NCBI RefSeq assembly: GCF_007565055.1
Contig: NC_044554.1
Location: 49,573,176-49,637,175 of the forward strand
From: Rhinopithecus roxellana
Lineage: Eukaryota > Chordata > Mammalia > Primates > Cercopithecidae
Direction of reading: 5' to 3'
Length of the DNA stretch: 64,000 bases
Translations under genes and position numbers: made by a program
The notes under the pieces: generated by a model
Told to the model about the DNA's origin: nothing
What the model saw: only the letters and a program-made list of their open reading frames with translations
Database searches by the model: none
Shown here: piece after piece, positions 50,781-62,510 of the stretch
Layout of the letters: every line of letters begins with the position of its first letter
Position numbering within the stretch: position 1 is the first letter of the stretch

Positions 50781-51121
50781 GGGATCTAACAGCTCGAACA
50801 GCACCTGGAACAGAAGCAATAGCCGCCACTCAGAGGTTACGTCTTCCTTCTCCACCTTCTCTGCATCACCTCCCTACCTCATCCTCAATTTAACGCTGGA
50901 AATATTGGATATGGGGTAGGTCACCAAATGTTGCCATAAAACTCAAATTATGCCACCCACATCTCAGCTGGGAAGGGCTTACCGTGGCCTTTCCTCAGGG
51001 TCCAAGTCCCCATTTATGATATTCAGCCAGAAACACTGTTTCTGACATAGTACGCACTGGAAAATGTTGGTCAAATGAATGAGGTCTGGTATGGACAGAA
51101 GAGAAATCTTGGGAGAGTCAT

Positions 51122-51524
51122 TTAAGGGGGTGCCCAGTTGTCTTCACAAAAAACACTATCATCATCAGGTTGACCAAAGCAGACGTCATAGGCAGGGGGT
51201 GGAGTCAGAGGCTCTAATCTGGGGAGTGTCCCCAAGCTCTGCAGATCAGGAGCAGTGGACACAGCCCGTGGTCCCCGAAGCCGAAGGCTGATTGGAGCTC
51301 TTCCAGGGCTTCCTTCCTGGGCCATAGTCTCTGAGGCCATTCGCCTCTGTTCCAGTCCGGCTCTCCTGGACCCCTCTGGATGGCTAGGTTGTTCATCCTC
51401 AGGTGCTGGGGGTATCACAACAGTGCTGTAGGGGGGTGGTTGGTCCAACTCTTGGGGGCGGCACTGGGATTCCAGTCCCACCACGGCCTCTTCATAGGCT
51501 GGCACTTCAAAGGCTTCATTGTCC
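51122..51524 (-). CDS. TMEM139: TMEM139 second coding exon
   Basis: Acceptor CCTCAG; encodes DNEAFEVPAYEEAVVGLE and the Pro-rich tail; ends SVFCEDNWAPP and TAA at 51122-51124. Confidence 0.93.
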
Positions 51525-51999
51525 CTGAGGGAAGAGAAATAAGGCCATCGGTGGCTTCCATGAAAGAAGCCCTTTTTCCCTTTTTTTTTGGTCTGCTACG
51601 GGCAAAAGATCCTCTGTTGGCCTCTGACCCCTCCTCCCGCTGATGCCAGTGACAGAGAAAACCAGAGACTCTATGCCTCAGAGACTACAGAGAGAGAGGG
51701 AGGGAAGATGGGCCCAAGGTGTATTCCTCTCATGATGCCCACCCCTTAACTCACCGTGCATTGCCTGAGGGCCCTGGGCTCTCAGTCTGCATTGATTGGA
51801 GCTGCGACCGAAGCCCGCATTCCAGAAACCGGACCAGGAGATAGGCAAACAAGAAGAAGCCACCCAAAGTGAGAAAGAAATAAGCAACAGGGGTGATGTC
51901 CGTCTTTATGCACAGCAAAGCCAGCCCCAGTAGGAAGGAGGCGCAGCACAGGAGGAGAAGCAGCTTTTCCAGCCTCCCCAATAAGTGCATTGGCACCAT
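51122..51999 (-). CDS. TMEM139: TMEM139, small membrane protein, two coding exons
   Basis: Poorly characterised vertebrate membrane protein; the human protein has been reported to interact with the anion exchanger AE1. The spliced frame is 648 nt, 215 codons plus TAA, one residue shorter than human as I recall it. Two hydrophobic segments near residues 13-30 (LLLLCCASFLLGLALLCI) and 36-58 (PVAYFFLTLGGFFLFAYLLV) suggest a hairpin or two-pass anchor. The long C-terminal tail is Pro-rich with a PPPY motif (QPPPYSTVV), a typical binding site for NEDD4-type WW domains, and PPPAYD near the end, which suggests a cytosolic tail. Lies about 1.6 kb upstream of CASP2 exon 1 on the same strand. Start chosen as MVPMHLLGRLEK, matching human; an ATG further up in this exon reading is not supported. 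Confidence 0.93.
51755..51999 (-). CDS. TMEM139: TMEM139 first coding exon
   Basis: ATG at 51997-51999; both hydrophobic segments are here; ends ESPGPSGNA plus two bases of Arg, donor GTGAGT from 51754. An acceptor TTTGCAG lies just upstream, so this exon also carries about 20 bases of 5' UTR. Confidence 0.93.
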
Positions 52000-52498
52000 G
52001 GTCCCTCCCCAGGCTCCTGCAAAAAGACACACAGCTATTGTGTCTAGCACTAGCAATTGGTGTCATGGCTGTGTCAGATACCCAAGTAACCATATGAGAT
52101 TTCCTTGTTTGGTTTCTAGGTTCTTCAATCTCAAATCGAATAATCTGTGGAGGCCCTTCCAGCTCTCTAGGTCTTGGCGTGTGTGGAATAGCCAGGAAAC
52201 CAGCCCAGGAGCCTTGACTCACAGCCATTCTGTAAGTTGACTGTGTCATGGCTCTGCCTTCTTTTCTTTATCCTTCCCTGTAGTCTCCCTTCCAGCTCTG
52301 TCCCTCACCACCTTCCAGGATCCGGTCCTGGGCACACCCTGCCTGGGGCTTCACTGCACACTGGCATCTCTGGAATGCAGGTGATGGGGCAGGCCCTGCC
52401 TTTCCTCTGTTATTGCTCCTGGATCTCCACCCCCAACCTCCCCAGCCAGAGGCCCTCAATCCAGCCCTGTTAGAGCAGAGGGGAGGGACCCCCACTTA

Positions 52499-52500
52499 CC
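52499..52500 (-). other. Possible donor of a TMEM139 noncoding 5' exon
   Basis: GACAGG|GTAAGT on the minus strand about 500 bases upstream of the first coding exon. It would end a noncoding exon; the exon's 5' limit cannot be set from sequence alone. Confidence 0.35.
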
Positions 52501-52900
52501 CTGTCTGACTCTGTCTTTTCCTTTCCTTCGGTGTCAGCCCATGCTCCAGGTGGAGGGAGAAAGTGCACACAGGCGCACCAAAGTCACTGGGACACGACTG
52601 CTTGAGAAACAATTGTACAGGCAAAGGCCCAGCACAGTGGCCAGAGGCCCTGATAACTGCTGTCCTCTTCTAGATAGACCCCACATCGGCCAGGGCCTTC
52701 CTCTACCCTCTGCTGATCCTAACTCGTTAAACTTAGTTTGCAAGTTTCCTGCCAGGAATTAGCCCAGTGCCTGGGAGGCGGTAGGCAGGGGAACCCTTTT
52801 TCCTTGTAACAGCAACAACCCGAGACAGCCCATACCCCAAAAACAGCCTGTCAGCCAGCACTCTGTGTAGCAAGGAATTGCAGATTCCCTCCTCACACCT

Positions 52901-52948
52901 CGGTCCCGGTCCCGGTCCCGGTCCCGGTCCCGGTCCGGTCCCGGTCCC
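52901..52948. repeat. (CGGTCC)n hexanucleotide repeat
   Basis: Eight units, one of them shortened to five bases. About 900 bases upstream of the TMEM139 start codon. Confidence 0.95.
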
Positions 52949-52949
52949 A

Positions 52950-54064
52950 TGACCCTCCCGACCCTCACACCCACACCTGTCTCAGGAGTTCGTGGCTCAC
53001 CTGTCTCCACAGACTGCAGAAAGTAGATGGGGTGGGAGGTGGGGGGAAGGGCCAGAGCAGGTAGGTGGAGCTCACTGGCCCCACCCTCTTTTTCTGTTCC
53101 AATCCCTCTGTTCTGGCCCAGTCAGTCTCTGCTCCTTTTCTCCCTAAGGGTGACTTCCAACTGCTGCACCTTGATTTGTTCTGGTTTTTACTCTCTCCAC
53201 CCATCCCTACTGTGCCCTAATGAGAGTGCACCCCTTACTCCCAATGATCTTTGTACTTAGGACCAGAGTTAGCATTAACCTTTCCCTCTCAGCGCATATT
53301 GTATGTTAATTACAGCCCTGGGCAGTTTGCCTTCTATTTGGTAATTTATCTTGTGCCTCTCTCCCAAGTGACTGGAAGCAGAGACCTCGGCTTATTTAAT
53401 CTCTGTAGATAAGCACACAGTGCATTGCACACAGGAAGCAATGCTGTGGGCATGGAGTGGTGTGTCCTGCTTCCATTGCCCAAGTGCTATTTTTGTGGAC
53501 TCCTCGTTTTCTGCAGATCTGTCAGAAGTGTTTGTGTGTATACTTCTTCACCCAGTTAACTCCTGAGTCTTCAAGATCCTCCTCCGAGGTGATGCTGCTT
53601 TGGAGCCTGCTCCAGTGTATCCACACTGTTCCTTCCTAAATCTGTTCCACCATTTACCTGGTTATGTAGCATTTTTCTGTTTACTGATTTTCCTTCCACT
53701 GTGAGTTTCTCAAGGTGCATGATTATTTTTAATCATCTCTGAATCCTGGAACTAACATGGTTCCTGACACGTGGTAGAGCACTAACTAGAAGGCTCCCCT
53801 CTCACCAGGCCTCACCACACCTGTGAAGATCCAGGAGCCATTCTTTTCAGTTGTGGGTCAGGCAGTTAAGTCCGAGTAGGGGAGGTGCTTGGAGGTAGAG
53901 GGTGGGTAGAATCATACTTTGTCCTTGAGCCAGAGGGTTAACAAGACTGGGTCCCGTTCCTTCAGAGGGTGACCAGCAGACAGACCGAGGGGAGTTGCAG
54001 ACCATGGGCACAAATCCAATCCAGGCTTCCCAGGGACAGCTGGGGTGGGGGAGCATAGCAGAGG

Positions 54065-54065
<1 letters not shown>
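52950..54065. other. Upstream of TMEM139, nothing firm
   Basis: A probable L2 remnant lies near 53690-53790; no GSTK1 exon found. Confidence 0.5.
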
Positions 54066-54067
<2 letters not shown>

Positions 54068-54103
<36 letters not shown>

Positions 54104-54112
54104 TGTGTGAGA
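54068..54112. repeat. (GT)n microsatellite
   Basis: Nearly pure GT run with one A. Confidence 0.95.
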
Positions 54113-54759
54113 GAGGAGACAGTATGAGAATAAGGATAACTGTGTCTGTAGTGGTATATATATGTGGGCACTGGTGGGATATTGAAGATTCTCTGTCCCA
54201 TAGCCCCAGATCGATAGCGGAGAGAGGAAGGAGACATAACAGGAAGGCTGTGGGAGTCTAAATGAGGTGTGCCTCTACGCAAAGTAGGCACGGAAGTAAG
54301 AGGGGGCTGATTGTTGTTTTGTTTTAGCCAATTCCTCACTGTTCTGCTCATAGGGGAAAGTACGGCTGGAATCAGGACTTCAGTCTACAGTTAACATATG
54401 AATAGAAGGAAATTGGCCAACGGTCATTGGTGTGTGTGATAGGAAAGGGGTTTGTTAAGGAGTGAGTTGTGGGGATGGGAAGGTGTAGGCTAAGTGGCAC
54501 AGGGCCAAAGGGTATGGGCCTGAGGTGTCAGGGGAGAGTCTGGGAGAGGCTGGACCTTTGTAGCTTAAGTCTCTTGGTTGCCTGAAGGAGAGTGCAATAG
54601 ATAAGAACTGGATCCCAACTGGAGAGGCTAGACTGCTGACTGGCTGTGCCCATTCATACAGTCTCAATTCCAGTAATGTAAAATCAAGTTTTTAAAAATT
54701 GCATTTGTTAAAAAATAAACATGACAATATTTAAAAGCTAAATAAAAATAATCATCTAC

Positions 54760-56180
54760 TGTTGCGGGAAGTCAGGGACCCCGAACGGAGGGATCGGCTG
54801 AAGCTGCGGCAGAAGAACATAAATTGTGAAGATTTCATGGACATTTATTAGTTCCTCAAATTAATACTTTTATAATTTCTTATACCTGTCTTTACTGCAA
54901 TCTCTGAACATAAATTGTGAAGATTTCATGGACACTTATCACTTCCTCAATCAATACCCTTGTGATTTCCTATTCCCGTCTTTAATCTCTTAATCCTGTC
55001 ATCTTCTTCGTAAGCTGAGGAGGATGAATGTTGCCTCAGGACCCTGTGATGATTGTGTCAACTGCACAAATTGTTTGTAGAGCATGTGTGTTTGAACAAT
55101 ATGAAATCTGGGCATCTTGAAAAAAGAACAGGATAACAGCAATGTTCAGGGAACAAGGGAGGTAACTTTGAACAGGCTGCCAGTGAGCCGGACAGAACAG
55201 AGTCATATTTCTCCTCTTTCAAAAGCAAATAGGAGAAATATCACTGAATTCTTTTTCTCAGCAGGGAACATCCCTGAGAAAGAGAATGGGCCCCTGAGGG
55301 CAGGCCTATGAACGGCCCCCTTGGAAGCGTGCTGTCTTTTTTTTTTTTTTTTTTTTTTTGAGACAGAGTCTCGCTCTGTCACCCAGGCTGGAGTGCTATG
55401 GCCGGATCTCAGCTCAGTGCAAGCTCCGCCTGCCGGGTTCACGCCATTCTCCTGTCTCAGCCTCCCGAGTAGCTGGGACTACAGGCGCCGCCACGTCGCC
55501 CGGCTAGTTTTTTTTATTTTTTAGTAGAGACGGGGTTTCACCGTGTTAGCCAGGATGGTCTCGATCTCCTGACCTCGTGATCCGCCCGTCTCGGCCTCCC
55601 AAAGTGCTGGGATTACAGGCTTGAGCCACCGCGCCCGGCCGGGAAGCGTGCTGTCTTTTACAGTCGAAGCCGAAGGGATGAAATAAGCCCCGGTCTCCTG
55701 TAGCACTCCCAGGCTTATTAGGACAAGGAAATTCCCGCCTAATAAATTTTGGTCAGACAGGTTGTCTGCTCTCAAACCCTGTTTTCTGATAAGATGTTAT
55801 CAATGACAATGCATGCCGAAACTTCATTAGCAATTTTAATTTCACCCCATCTGGTGGTCCTGTGATCTCGCCCTGCCTCCATTTGCTTTGTGATATTTTA
55901 TTACCTTGTGAATTATGTGATCTCTGACCCACACCCTGTTCATGCACTCCCTCCCCTTTTGAAAATTGCTAATAAAAACTTGCTGGTTTTATGACTCGGA
56001 GAACATCATGGATCCTGCCGACATGTGGTATCTCCCCCGGACACCCAGCTTTAAATTTCTCTCTTGTGCTCTTTCCCTTTATTTCTCAAACCAGCTGAGA
56101 CACTTAGGAAATAGAAAAGAACCCACACAGCCATCGGGAGCGGGTTCTCCCGATAGTCTGCCATCTCATTATCCTAACAC
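54760..56180 (+). mobile_element. Endogenous retrovirus LTR, interrupted by Alu
   Basis: Begins TGTTGCGGGAAGTCAGG, has an internal tandem duplication (about 54816-54906 and 54907-54990), a TATA/poly(A) block at about 55968-55975 (TAATAAAAA) and U5-like CT-rich sequence to about 56180. No retroviral gene sequence flanks it, so it is probably solo. The right boundary and target duplication are not clear. A primate ERV LTR that I recognise in general but do not name. Confidence 0.75.
55341..55640 (-). mobile_element. Young AluY inside the LTR
   Basis: Full length, flanked by an 18-bp perfect duplication (GGAAGCGTGCTGTCTTTT at 55323 and 55642). The CCGGATCTCAGC right-arm variant marks an Old World monkey lineage. 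Confidence 0.92.
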
Positions 56181-56451
56181 GGCCATTTAAAATGTTTATA
56201 TAGTTCTTCCAGACTGTCCACAGGCAAACCAGAATATACTAACTACTTTGTATCTTTAAAAAGTTTTATACTTTATATTGTATATATTTCACCTTGATAA
56301 AGACTTTATTGTAGTAATTTCAAACAGCTATGTAATATTTTATTCAATCAATATGCCATCATTTGATTAATATACCCTCATGATACATTGCTCAATAACA
56401 CTGAGCCTATTTCACTCAATATTTTTGGCCATTAAAAATAATGCAGGTTTC

Positions 56452-56712
56452 TGGGCGCGGTGGCTCATGCCCATAATCCCAGTACTTTGGGAGGCCGAGG
56501 CGGATGATCACGAGGTCAGGAGTTCAAGACCAGCCTGGCCAACATGGTGAAACCCCATCCATACATGGAGATGCATGCCTATAATCCCAGCTACTCGGGA
56601 GGCTGAGGCAGGAGAATTGCTTGAGCCGGGACCCGGGAGGCAGAGGTTGTGGTGAGCCGAGGTCGCGCCATTGCACTCCAGCCTGGGCAACAAGAGTGAA
56701 ACTATGTCTCAA

Positions 56713-56743
<31 letters not shown>
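56452..56743 (+). mobile_element. Alu with (AAT)n tail
   Basis: Internally shortened in the linker; ends in a pure AAT run (56713-56743). Confidence 0.9.
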
Positions 56744-56746
<3 letters not shown>

Positions 56747-56750
56747 CAGA

Positions 56751-57182
56751 CTGGGCGCCATGGCTCATGCTTGTAATCCCAACAATTTGGGAGGCCGAGG
56801 TGGGCAGATTGCTTGAGTACAGGAGTTTGAGACCAGCCTGGGCAACATGATGAAACCATGCCCCTCCAAAAAAATATACAAAAATTAGCTGGGTGTGGTG
56901 GCACGCGCCTATAGTTCCAGCTACTTAGGAGACTGAAGTGGGAGGACTGCTTGAGCCCTGGAGGTTGAGGCTGCAGTGAGCTGTGATCATGCCAAAAAAA
57001 TACAAAAATCAGCTGGGGGTGGTGGTGCACACCTATAGTTCCAGTTACACAGGAGGCTGAGGTGGGTGGATTGCTTGAGTTATGGAGGTCGAGGCTTCAG
57101 TGAGCTGTGATCATGCCACTGCATTCCAGCCTGTCTGCATTCCAGACCCTGTCTCAAAAATTAATATAATAATAATAATATA
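56751..57182 (+). mobile_element. Three-monomer Alu
   Basis: Left arm plus two successive right arms (56880-56994 and 56996-57150). Confidence 0.82.
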
Positions 57183-57368
57183 ATGCAAGAAAGTAGATTA
57201 GAAGTTGCTAGGGGTGGGGAGGCAGAGGGAGAAATGGAGAGTAACTGCAAATGAGTTTCATATTGGGGTGGTGAAAATTTCTAAAATTACATAATGGTGA
57301 TGCTTGCACAAGTCTGAATAATTCTTAAAAAAAAAACCCACTGCATTGTACACTTTAAAAGGATGAAT
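57183..57368 (+). mobile_element. L1 3' fragment
   Basis: GATTAGAAGTTGCTAGGGG and TGCATTGTACACTTTAAAA motifs of an L1 3' end. Confidence 0.65.
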
Positions 57369-57668
57369 TGGCTGGACGCAGTGGCTCACGCCTGTAATCC
57401 CAGCACTTTGGGAGGCTGAGGCGGGCAGATCACAAGGTCAGGAGTTTGAGACTAGCCTGGTGAAACCCCATCTCTACTAAAAATACAAAAATTAGCCGGG
57501 TGTGGTGGCAGGCGCCTGTAGTCCCAGTTACTCGGGAGGCTGAGACAGGAGAATGGCATGAACCCAGGAAGGCAGAGCTTACAGTGAGCTGAGTTTGTGC
57601 CACTGCACTCCAGCCTGGGCAACAGACCGAGACTCCCACCTCAAAAAAAAAAAAAAAAAAAAAAAAAT
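57369..57668 (+). mobile_element. Alu
   Basis: Full length with A27 tail. Confidence 0.92.
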
Positions 57669-57700
57669 TGATGAATTATACCTTTGTCAATCAAGGAAAA

Positions 57701-58576
57701 TGACTGAGGCAAGTCTCAATCATTCTAGGAGGTTTATTTGCCAAAGTTAAGGAATTGCACCTGGGAGACAAGTCTATGCTTTTCTTTTAAGATTATTTTG
57801 GTGGTTTCAATATTTAATGCCTTTGTCTGGCTTAGTGAATCTGCATTTTTACATAAGATAATGTAGATAATAGGGCAGAGGAAACAATCAGATATGCATT
57901 TGTCTCAGTGGGCAGAGGGATGACTTTCATTTCTGTCCTGTGTCCCCCGACCTGTGAAGATAAGCTATGAATTTACATTGCCCTGGTGAAGTTTAGCTGA
58001 AATGCTTTAGGGTAAAGATCTTGGGTACCACAGGGAATCTCCTTGTGGTCAAGATGTGAGGGAGGTGTGTAGCTTTTCATCTTTGTAGCCATCTTATTTA
58101 GAAACCAAAATGGGGCTGGGCGCGGTGGTTCATGCCTGTAATCCCAGCACTTTGGGAGGCCGAGGTGGGTGATCAGGATCACGAGGTCAGGAGTTTGAGA
58201 CCAGCCTGGCCAACATGATGAAACCCCATCTCTACTAAAATTATAAAAATTAGCCAGCATGGTGGCATGCGCCTGTAATCCCAGCTACTCGGGAGGCTGA
58301 GGCAGGAGAATTGCTTGAACCCGGGAGACGGAGGTTGCAGTGAGCCGAGATCACACCACTGCACTCCAGCATGGGCGACAGAGTGAGACTTGGTCTCAAA
58401 AAACAAAAACAAAAACGAAAACAGAAACAAAAACAAAACAAAACAAAACAAAACAAAACAAAACAAAACACCAAAGAAACCAAAATGGGAGGCAGGTTTG
58501 CATGACCCAGTTCCCAGCTTGACTTTTCCCTCTGGCTTAGTAAGTTTGGGATCCCAAGATTTATTTTCCTTTCACA
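57701..58576 (-). mobile_element. LTR-like element, interrupted by Alu
   Basis: On the minus strand begins TGTGAAAGGAAAATAAATC and ends CCTCAGTCA, with a GC-poor body containing GGTTTATTTGCC-type sequence on plus. Split by an Alu at 58115-58475 with a clear target duplication. No coding remains. Family not named. Confidence 0.55.
58115..58475 (+). mobile_element. Alu with (AAAAC)n tail in LTR
   Basis: GAAACCAAAATGGG duplicated at 58101 and 58476; the tail is a long AAAAC pentamer run. Confidence 0.94.
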
Positions 58577-59090
58577 CCTTAAGAAAACTGTTTAAAAAAT
58601 AATACAATGAATATCTTATGTATAGTTTTCCTTTTGCTTTGGATTATTTCTTCAGGATGAATTTTAAGAAATGTCATTATCGAGAGAGAAGCAATAGGAA
58701 AGTTTTTATTGTCCTGAATGCATATGGCCAAATTGCTTCCCAAAAGTTTTGCTTTCCTTTATTTCTTCATCAGTGTAATATCCTTAGCAAAACAGGAATG
58801 CACCACTTAATTCAATTGTCATCCACTTTCTACTTGCCTGCCTTTGACAAACCCTACTGGAGATGGAATTACTTCTCCTTGACCACTGTTCCCTGCTTGT
58901 TTGGGTGGATGACAGTGAAGGGAAGTGGAAGGGCAAGGAGAACAAGGGAGAATTCAAGCTTACTGCCTCCCACTGTGTGCTTGTCTCTGTGGCTTTGTAT
59001 TTCTGTGATTTTTGTGTTTTAGAATCCGGGAGTGCTTTATAGTATCATCATGTGTAGAATGTTTTGTGCATACTCCTCACCATGTTAAAT
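58577..59090. other. Intergenic, nothing firm
   Basis: Possible old L1 scrap near 58640-58760; the 134-codon open frame at 58618-59022 has no recognisable domain. Confidence 0.45.
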
Positions 59091-59094
59091 ACTT

Positions 59095-59275
59095 TACACT
59101 AATTAAGTAATTTAAAATACGTATGCCATACTAAGAGGTAGTTACTGTGATTATGTCCATTTTATAGATGAGGTCAGAAACTTGAGGAATGTGGGTAGCT
59201 AATTAAGGGTGGGGTCAGGATTTGAACCCATGGTCTGAACCCAGAATCCTGGCTCTTAAGCATCTAAACACTCTC
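59095..59275 (+). repeat. MIR fossil
   Basis: CATTTTATAGATGAGG and GGATTTGAACCCATGGTCTG are MIR core motifs. Confidence 0.6.
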
Positions 59276-59639
59276 TTGGGCTGCTCTCAAATGATAATTT
59301 AACAAAACACTAGAGGCATTCTGAATCATTATTCTGTTCTTCTCTGGAGGAGTGGTTAGATGCGATTTTCCCCCATCATTTGGCATTTTAAGAAAAGGCT
59401 GATCTTTAGACAGCAAGGGCAGCCAAGGAGATGATCAGAAGGTAAATTAAGGTTATTGACATATAAGGCAGGATAAGGAAATGAAGATTGCAAGGTCTGT
59501 ATTGGAAGGCTTACCTTTTATCATCTGATTAAGACAACTAAAAAATAGATCACTCTAAACTGAATAAGCATACAACCCACTGCTGGTGACTTCTAAAAAG
59601 ATATTGGTGACAACAGATACATACCTTTGTGTAGAATCA

Positions 59640-59800
59640 ATTGATTGGCCCCACATACACGATCTCATTTGATCCTTATTAACAATCATTTGGGCTGCCT
59701 GATTATCCTTTACATTTTACAGAGGAGGAAACAAGCTCAGAGGAAGTACATGATTTCTTTAGTTAGAAGGAAACTCAGAACCTTGACCTTTTAATTCAGC
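59640..59800 (+). repeat. MIR fossil
   Basis: GATCTCATTTGATCC and TTTTACAGAGGAGGAAAC. Confidence 0.6.
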
Positions 59801-60244
59801 TGGGTGTGTTTTCCCCTTCAGAAATTGCCTTAGTCACAGCTTCTACAAAATGTGTAAGGAAGGTGGATAAATGGTTTATCATGACATAGGTGAGCAACAT
59901 TGATATTTTCTAGATGGAAATGCTTTCAACAAATAATAAAGCCTCCAGTATGTAAGAATAAATACATGCAATCATCCCATCAACTACTTTTAATATTGTA
60001 CAAAGCTCACTAAACAAGAACTGAGTCATCAATGGGGTTGAGGCAGTCAGTCTAGCTCAGATATTCAGCATTAAGCCCAAAAAGCTTCTGGAATTTGAGA
60101 AATTGAGTGTGGTTGTTGCTAAGTTGCTAACAACAAAAAGAGCATTGTGTTTGTTAGAAATGTCTACCGATAGTGACAGCAGAGTCCCACATGGATATTC
60201 CTGTAAATACTAGCAAACAGGAGGCCGTGCAGTTATGCACATGT

Positions 60245-60365
60245 GTTTTGGCCAACCCTGGTTTTTAAATCTCATTTCTACCACTTACTAGCAGTGTGAC
60301 CTTGGACGAGTTACTTAACCTTTCTGAGCTTCGGTTTCTAATCTGTAAATTGGTGAAAATAAACT
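60245..60365 (-). repeat. MIR fossil
   Basis: Antisense MIR core: CTAGCAGTGTGACCTTGGAC, TAACCTTTCTGAGCTTC. Confidence 0.65.
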
Positions 60366-60674
60366 CAAGTATATCACCCCTTTCCCACCCTGCTCCTCCA
60401 GCTTGGGGAACTACAGCCAAAGTGAGTCTGAGTCTGCCTGTAGTGTGTACAACTGTGTGTGGGACCAGCGAGGGGCACCATCTTGTCACTGGGACCTGAT
60501 TTCACCATGGAGCATTTGTTTGTAACCACACTGTACATAGCCCTGTGCTAACTTCTAAGGGCATCTACCCAGGAGAGGTAACATATTTGATTGTGGTCTC
60601 CAGGATTTTCTGATATGGACAGAGAGATAAGACATGCATATAAAATAATTAAATAACAATTAAAGACAGTATCT

Positions 60675-60905
60675 GACAGCCTGGGCAACATAGTGAGACC
60701 CTGTCTCTACACACAAAAAACATTACAAATTAGCCAGGTGCAGCGTTGCCTGCCTGTAATCCTAGGTCTTTGGGAGGCTGATGGGGGAGGATTGTCTGAG
60801 CCCAAGAGTTCGAGGTTGCAGAAAACTATGACTGTGCCACTACACTCCCACCTGTGTGACAAGGCAAGATTCTGTCTTTGAAAAAAAAAGAAGAAAGAAG
60901 AAGAA
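60675..60905 (+). mobile_element. Truncated old Alu
   Basis: Begins mid left arm; diverged; AAG-rich tail. Confidence 0.8.
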
Positions 60906-60935
60906 GACAGTATCTGAAAAAGTACTAATGTATGT

Positions 60936-61133
60936 GCTGGGCAAGGCTCACGCCTGTAATCCCAGCACTTTGGGAGGCCAAGGCAGGTGGATCATGAGGT
61001 CAGAAGTTCACGACCAGCCTAGCCAACATAGCGAAACCCTGTCTCTACTAAAAATACAAAAAGTAGCTGGGCATGGTGGCACGCGCCTGTAGTTCCAGCT
61101 ACTCGGGAGGCTGAGGCAGGAGAATTGCTTGAA
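60936..61133 (+). mobile_element. 3'-truncated Alu
   Basis: Stops at TTGCTTGAACCC and joins L1 sequence directly, with no tail. Confidence 0.85.
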
Positions 61134-61228
61134 CCCGTCTTTCCGTGCCTGGCTTATTTTATTTCAGATTCCTCTATGTAGTTGCAAATGACAGAATTTA
61201 TTCCTTTTTTAAGACTAAATAATATTCC

Positions 61229-61231
<3 letters not shown>

Positions 61232-61264
<33 letters not shown>
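61232..61264. repeat. (TG)n microsatellite
   Basis: Pure TG run ending in TATCTGTGTATA. Confidence 0.95.
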
Positions 61265-61265
<1 letters not shown>

Positions 61266-61273
61266 CTGTGTAT

Positions 61274-61592
61274 ACAGTCATGCACCACATAACAATGTTT
61301 CCACCAGACTACATATAGGACAGTGGTCCCATAAGATTATAATGAAGCTGAAAAATTCTTATTGCCTAGTGATTTGTGTTACAATTGCCTACAGTACTCA
61401 GTGCACTAACAGGCTGTACAGGTTTATAGCCCAGGAGCAATAGGCAATACCACATAGCCTATTTGTGTAGTAGGCTATACCATCTTGGTTTGTGTATGTT
61501 CTGTATACTCCATGATGTTCACACGATTACAAAATTGCCTAATAATGCATTTCTCAGAACATATCCCCATCATTAAGCAATGCATGACTGTG
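61274..61592. mobile_element. Tigger-like miniature DNA transposon
   Basis: Ends CAGTCATGCACC and AATGCATGACTG are inverted repeats, with TA near each junction; length about 320 bp; no coding capacity. Matches a common mammalian TcMar-Tigger miniature family. Confidence 0.75.
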
Positions 61593-61649
61593 TATTATAC
61601 ACATCACATTTTTTAAACCATTCATTTGGGTTATTTATTTAAAATTTAA

Positions 61650-61779
61650 TTAAAATAAAATAGAGATGAGGTTTTGACATGTTGCCCAGGCTGGTCTCGA
61701 ACTCCTGGGCTCAAGCAATCCACCCACCTAGGCTTCCCAAAGTGTTGGGATTACAGACGTGAGCCATTACGCCCAGCCT
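61650..61779 (-). mobile_element. Alu monomer
   Basis: Single antisense arm. Confidence 0.82.
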
Positions 61780-62510
61780 AACCATTCATTTGTTGATGGA
61801 CACTTAGGTTGACTTCATATTTTGGCTATTGTGAATAAGAGCAAGATATCTCTTTGATATACTGATTTCATTTCTTTTGGAGATATACTCAGAAACGGGA
61901 TTGCTGGATCATATGGTAGATCCCTTTTTAGCTTTTAGAGGAACCTGCATACTATTGTCCACAATGGCTGTACTAATTTCTATTCCTGCCAACCCTTTTC
62001 TCCACATCATCACTAAGTTATCGTTCAGCTTTTTAATGATAGTCATTATAACAAGATGTGAGGTGCTATCTCATTGTAATTTTGATTTGCATTTCCCTGA
62101 TGATTAGTTGTTGAACATTTTTCATAAACCTGTTGGCCACTTGTATGTCTTCATTTGAGAAATGTCTGTTCTCGTCCTGCAATCGTTTTTCAGTTGGGTG
62201 ATTTGTTTTCTTGCTATTGAGTTTCTTTTATATTTTGGATATTAACCTCTTATCAGATGTATGGTTTAAAAACATTTTCTTAATCTTAAAAAATATAATC
62301 TTACCAACCTGTGGGTCTACATTCTTTTTTAAAAACATTTTTATTACAGAAATATCTCAATACACATAATAGAGGATAGTATAAATAACTCCCCATGTAG
62401 CCATCACTCAGCTTTAAAGATAATTAACATCTTGTCACTCGTTTCATCTATTCCTTCTGATCTCCCACATTTTAAAAAGCATCATGTCATTTCTATCCTA
62501 AATATATATA

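Larger units (their letters stand above)
61140..62330 (-). mobile_element. L1 fragments, antisense, interrupted twice
   Basis: 61140-61231 and 61790-62330 are the reverse complement of L1 ORF2/3' sequence (for example GTTGATGGACACTTAGGTTG). Split by a TG microsatellite (61232-61264), a Tigger-like element and an Alu monomer. Confidence 0.8.

Noticed and set aside
52759..53010. Small minus frame with Arg-Asp repeats
   Set aside because: Product of the (CGGTCC)n repeat; no start context, splice support or homologue.
54760..58576. A provirus bounded by the two LTR-like elements
   Set aside because: The LTRs are unrelated in sequence, in opposite orientation, and no gag, pol or env sequence lies between them.
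58618..59022. 134-codon plus-strand open frame
   Set aside because: No domain, no promoter or poly(A) context, partly repeat-like.
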